NCBI GenBank assembly: GCA_020252385.1
Contig: JADCDC010000495.1
Location: 1 to 16,415 of the forward strand
Source: Aestuariivirga sp.
GTDB lineage: Bacteria > Pseudomonadota > Alphaproteobacteria > Rhizobiales > Aestuariivirgaceae
DNA: 16,415 nucleotides
Direction: 5' to 3'
Under the pieces are notes generated by a model. That model did not search any database and was not told the DNA's origin. It saw only the letters and a program-made list of their open reading frames with translations. Below are positions 14,164 through 16,415 of the stretch, piece by piece. Each line of letters begins with the position of its first letter. Within the stretch, counting starts at the first letter, position 1. The position numbers were made by a program, and so were the translations under genes.

Positions 14164-15177
14164 ATGACTGCCATTCCGGACTACTATGCCGCGCTCGGCA
14201 TCGACCCCACGGCTGACCAGGAGGTCATCGCCGCGGCCTACCGCGCGCTTGCCAAGAAGTATCATCCGGACACCGGGGCGACGACGGGCACCGCCTCGCC
14301 GGAGCGCTTCGCGGAAATCCAGCAGGCCTATGAGGTGCTGGGCAGTGCCGAGGGCCGCAGGCGCTATGACGCCGAACTGCTCGAGGCCACCCAGCGCGAA
14401 CTCGATGAGCATCTGGCGCGGAAGCAGCGCAAGATCGCCGGCGCCACGGCGGAGCCGCCGCCGCCCCCGCCGCCCCCTGATCTCGGCGTCATCCGGCCGG
14501 AGCGCCGGACAGCCCGCGCGCCAGGCCGCGGCCTCGCCGTCAGCCTGCGCGAAATGGGTCCCTTCCTCGTGGTCTCGGGCCTGCTCATGGCGGTGGCGGG
14601 CGGCTTCGCCAGCCTGTTCCTGAGCCACACCCCGCTGCCCGATGTGCAGGAACCGCCCCCGCCCCCCTCCCAGATCCAGGCGGAAGCACCCCCTCCTCCC
14701 GCAGATTCGGAGCAGGCTGCTGCGCCGCCCGCCGCGGCCGTGCCCGAACCGCCCGCCCAGCAGGCTGCGCTGCCGGAGGAGCCGCCGCTGTTCGGCACCT
14801 CGCTGATGGACGAGCCGGCGGAGAGCGTGGCGCTGACACCCGCCGCGGAGGAGGCGACGGAGCCCGCCGCCGCCGAGATCCTGCCCCCCTTGCCGAAGGC
14901 CCGCCCCGTGACGGCGGCAGCGCCCGAGCCTGAGCAAGAGGCCGAGCCCGAGACGCCGAAGCCCCGCCAGACTCAGGCCCGTGCTGCCCGCTACACCGTG
15001 GTGATCTACGAGAAGTACCGCACCGGCGACACCATCCAGGACGAGGCCCGCGTGGTCTTCGCCTCCGAGGCGCGCTGTGCTGCTTTCGGCGAGGAGGCGG
15101 TGCTCCGCCGCCTCGCGCCCTATGAGGGCCAGCGCCTGCGCCCGCGCATCTGGTACGAGTGCGTTGAGGCGCCCTAA
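14164..15177 (+). CDS. membrane-anchored J-domain protein with proline-rich linker and conserved-looking C-terminal module
   Basis: A 337-residue protein. Residues 6-69 are a J domain with the invariant HPD at 34-36, which stimulates DnaK ATPase, so this is a Hsp70 co-chaperone of the class lacking Gly/Phe and zinc-finger domains. A basic, proline-containing stretch (about 96-128) precedes one transmembrane helix (about 131-153, FLVVSGLLMAVAGGFASLFL). Residues 155-275 are a Pro/Ala/Glu-rich, low-complexity linker. Residues 276-337 form a compact module starting YTVVIYEKYRTGDTI and ending IWYECVEAP. By the positive-inside rule the J domain is cytoplasmic and the C-terminal module periplasmic; the only two cysteines (305, 333) fall there and could form a disulfide. 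No strong ribosome binding site is seen. Client and role unknown. Confidence 0.8.
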   Translation: MTAIPDYYAALGIDPTADQEVIAAAYRALAKKYHPDTGATTGTASPERFAEIQQAYEVLGSAEGRRRYDAELLEATQRELDEHLARKQRKIAGATAEPPPPPPPPDLGVIRPERRTARAPGRGLAVSLREMGPFLVVSGLLMAVAGGFASLFLSHTPLPDVQEPPPPPSQIQAEAPPPPADSEQAAAPPAAAVPEPPAQQAALPEEPPLFGTSLMDEPAESVALTPAAEEATEPAAAEILPPLPKARPVTAAAPEPEQEAEPETPKPRQTQARAARYTVVIYEKYRTGDTIQDEARVVFASEARCAAFGEEAVLRRLAPYEGQRLRPRIWYECVEAP

Positions 15178-15224
15178 AGCATGATCCGCAAAAGTGGAAA
15201 CCACTTTTGCGACCAGATCAGGCT
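15178..15224. terminator. imperfect palindrome after the J-protein gene, possible terminator
   Basis: GCAAAAGTGG (15188-15197), AAA, CCACTTTTGC (15201-15210) is a perfect 10 bp stem, extended outward by AGCATGATC (15178-15186) against GATCAGGCT (15216-15224) with one mismatch. It begins directly after the stop codon. The AGCATGATCC...AAAAGTGG type of palindrome is a recurring intergenic repeat in Hyphomicrobiales genomes. There is no T-run, so its role as a terminator is a guess. Confidence 0.5.
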
Positions 15225-15231
15225 CAGCAAA

Positions 15232-15358
15232 ACGCGCTAGAGCATCGTGCGAGCAAGTGGAATCACTTGCGAAGCGAAAGATGCTCCAGACTCAATTGCT
15301 TGCGCAACTTTCCACCCTCAAGTGCAAATGCACTTGAGGGCCCGTTGCGCTAGCGCGT
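15232..15358. repeat. nested palindromic, MITE-like element with terminal inverted repeats
   Basis: ACGCGCTAG (15232-15240) and CTAGCGCGT (15350-15358) are perfect terminal inverted repeats enclosing two hairpins. The first is GAGCATC (15240-15246) with GATGCTC (15280-15286), containing the inner stem GCAAGTG/CACTTGC (15253-15270). The second is GCGCAAC (15302-15308) with GTTGCGC (15344-15350), containing the perfect 12 bp stem CCCTCAAGTGCA/TGCACTTGAGGG (15315-15340). The layout of two large palindromes resembles described rhizobial intergenic mosaic elements. The right hairpin ends 10 bp from the iolB stop and may terminate iolB. Confidence 0.7.
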
Positions 15359-15360
15359 CC

Positions 15361-16158
15361 TTAGGCCTTCAGCAGCCATTCGTGTTCCTTCGCATTGTGG
15401 AATTTCCACGTGCGCTTGGGCCCCGCCATCACATTCAGGTAATAGAGATCGTAGCCATGCGTGGTGGCGCAGGGGTGATAGCCCTTGGGCACCAGCGTCA
15501 CGTCGCCGTCCTCCACCGCCATCGCCTCGTCGAGCGAGCGGTCGTCGGTATAGACGCGCTGGAAGGCGAAGCCCTGCGGCGGGTTGATGCGGTGGTAGTA
15601 GGTCTCCTCCAGCAGCGACTCATGGGGAAGATTGTCCTCGTCGTGCTTGTGCGGCGGATAGGAGGAGGTCGATCCGCCGGGTGTGATCACCTCGACCACC
15701 AGCAGCCCCTCCGCCGGCTCCCATTCGGGAATGATGTTGGTGACGTGGCGCGTGTTGGTGCCCTTGCCGCGCGTCTCCTGGTGGAGCGCATCCGGCCCGA
15801 TCACGCGCGCCGGGACCTTGCCGCCCTGCCCCGGTGCCGTGCACACGGCAAGCGTCGCGCCGGTCTCGGCCCTCACCGTCCATGTCTCGCCCGCCGGCAC
15901 ATAGGCCGACCAGGGCTTGCCCGCGAAGGGCGACATGCGCTCGCCCAGCACGCCGAAATCCTGCCCGCCCGCCACCACGCGCCCGCGGCCCTCGATGAAC
16001 ACCAGGCACACCTCGCGCCCCGCCTCACCGCCCGACGCCGTCTCGCCGGGTTCGAGCTTCCACAGGTCGAAGCCGACATGAGTCCAGCCCGCACTCTCCG
16101 GCGTCACCCGCACGATGCGCCCGTGGTTCTCACCGGGATGGATCTTCAGCTTCGACAT
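15361..16158 (-). CDS. iolB: 5-deoxy-glucuronate isomerase
   Basis: A 265-residue cupin-fold enzyme of myo-inositol catabolism that isomerises 5-deoxy-glucuronate to 5-deoxy-2-keto-gluconate (DKG) in the cytoplasm. The N-terminal cupin half carries FDLWKLEPGET and PFAGKPWSAYVPAG; the C-terminal half has the KduI/IolB metal site, SYPPHKHDED at residues 166-175 (His170, His172), LLEETYYHRI at 182-191 (Glu184 region) and VPKGYHPCATTHGYDLYYLNVMAG from 223 (His228). Length is normal. The start at MSKLKI is chosen because GGAGGAGAGG stands just before the ATG; an open frame runs 47 residues further upstream to 16299 but through repeat sequence. No other iol gene is present in the window. A hairpin GCGGAA-CCC-TTCCGC lies immediately upstream of the ribosome binding site. 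Confidence 0.93.
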   Translation of the reverse strand: MSKLKIHPGENHGRIVRVTPESAGWTHVGFDLWKLEPGETASGGEAGREVCLVFIEGRGRVVAGGQDFGVLGERMSPFAGKPWSAYVPAGETWTVRAETGATLAVCTAPGQGGKVPARVIGPDALHQETRGKGTNTRHVTNIIPEWEPAEGLLVVEVITPGGSTSSYPPHKHDEDNLPHESLLEETYYHRINPPQGFAFQRVYTDDRSLDEAMAVEDGDVTLVPKGYHPCATTHGYDLYYLNVMAGPKRTWKFHNAKEHEWLLKA

Positions 16159-16172
16159 GTCCTCTCCTCCAC

Positions 16173-16187
16173 GCGGAACCCTTCCGC
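16173..16187 (-). promoter_or_regulatory. palindrome upstream of iolB, possible operator
   Basis: GCGGAA (16173-16178), CCC, TTCCGC (16182-16187) is a perfect inverted repeat 14 bp before the iolB start codon, next to the ribosome binding site. It contains GGAA...TTCC half-sites like those of rhizobial IolR sites, but with a 3-base instead of a 6-base gap. It could equally be a leader hairpin. Confidence 0.35.
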
Positions 16188-16256
16188 TACCCCGCCCGGT
16201 GAGCCATGTCCACCCGCGTCCATCCCTGGCATCCGTCACTCCACCCCCCTCAAGCC

Positions 16257-16330
16257 CGTCACCCCAGCGAAGGCTGGGGTCCCGCTTTGCCAACCCCAAG
16301 CGGGATGCCAGCCTCCGCTGGCATGACGGA
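16257..16330. repeat. cluster of three hairpins including a family C repeat (copy 2)
   Basis: ACCCCAGC-GAAG-GCTGGGGT (16261-16280) repeats the hairpin of copy 1; directly after it come CCCGCTT (16281-16287) paired with AAGCGGG (16298-16304), then ATGCCAGC-CTCC-GCTGGCAT (16305-16324). All three sit within 65 bp upstream of iolB. No gene is seen in 16159-16415. Confidence 0.7.
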
Positions 16331-16355
16331 ATCTGAGATACGGTCCTCCCTCTGC

Positions 16356-16397
16356 GCCGTCACCCCCGCGAAGGCTGGGGTCCAGCTTCGGGCGCTT
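16356..16397. repeat. family C palindromic repeat, copy 3
   Basis: The 42 bp starting GCCGTCACCCCCGCGAAGGC and continuing TGGGGTCCAGCTTCGGGCGC matches 9541-9582 with one substitution (C for A at 16367-16368), in the same orientation. The following bases (ACAGCCCCACTCCTC) also resemble the sequence after copy 1. It runs close to the right window edge, and the element may continue beyond it. Confidence 0.75.
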
Positions 16398-16415
16398 ACG
16401 ACAGCCCCACTCCTC

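Noticed and set aside
14047..15204. 385-residue open frame antisense to the J-protein gene
   Set aside because: It arises because the Pro/Ala-rich linker reads as Gly/Arg/Leu-rich sequence in reverse; no family is recognisable.
15247..16326. 359-residue plus-strand open frame opposite iolB
   Set aside because: It begins and ends in palindromic repeats and covers a certain iolB gene on the other strand.

Overview
The window looks like ordinary chromosome from a high-GC alphaproteobacterium, most probably of the order Hyphomicrobiales (Rhizobiales). Three things point there: strongly G/C-biased third codon positions in nearly every gene, a gene set typical of that order (HIG1-type twin-transmembrane protein, YkvA/DUF1232, DUF533/TerB-like, BrkB, a single-pass J-protein, an RpiR regulator near iolB), and intergenic palindromic repeats of the kind that are abundant there. 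I see no rRNA, tRNA, transposase, integrase, phage gene or CRISPR array. The genus cannot be fixed from what is visible.

Layout. 1-1269: the 3' end of a HAD-IIA phosphatase, translationally coupled to a RhaD-type class II aldolase. 1270-1873: a repeat-rich stretch around a small orphan gene of lower GC on the minus strand. 1874-3600: an LCMT-family methyltransferase and a classical SDR, divergent. 3685-4280: two small genes with textbook ribosome binding sites, a twin-transmembrane HIG1-domain protein and a YkvA-family protein. 4252-5160: an EamA/DMT exporter, tail-to-tail with the YkvA gene and overlapping it by 29 bp. 5220-6836: a DUF533/TerB-like protein and a YihY/BrkB membrane protein. 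7101-8321: argG, bracketed by two same-orientation copies of one 131-134 bp palindromic element. 8578-9498: ribokinase-type sugar kinase. 9499-9825: non-coding, made of two repeat families. 9826-10653: PPK2 polyphosphate kinase (minus), divergent from a LOG-family nucleotide hydrolase gene and a beta-CASP metallo-beta-lactamase RNase-like gene (10790-13214) that form a tight operon. 13260-14087: MurR/RpiR regulator with a palindrome over its own start. 14164-15177: membrane-anchored J-protein. 15178-15358: compound palindromic element. 15361-16158: iolB on the minus strand. 16159-16415: non-coding repeats.

How the genes relate. A sugar and sugar-phosphate theme recurs: HAD phosphatase plus class II aldolase, ribokinase, RpiR regulator with a SIS sugar-phosphate domain, and IolB of myo-inositol catabolism. 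RpiR-family IolR is the known repressor of inositol genes in Sinorhizobium, so the RpiR gene here could control iolB although a J-protein gene lies between them. The PPK2/LOG/beta-CASP block concerns nucleotide and RNA metabolism. The rest is housekeeping or membrane function.

I found no convincing new multi-gene system. The observations most worth a second look are the J-protein whose only two cysteines lie in a predicted periplasmic tail, the palindromes at the RpiR and iolB starts, the direct repeats flanking argG, the nested palindromic element between the J-protein gene and iolB, and the orphan gene with a TTG start. Several start codons were chosen from Shine-Dalgarno evidence rather than maximal ORF length (1722, 3685, 3933, 7101, 10653, 10790, 11550, 16158).
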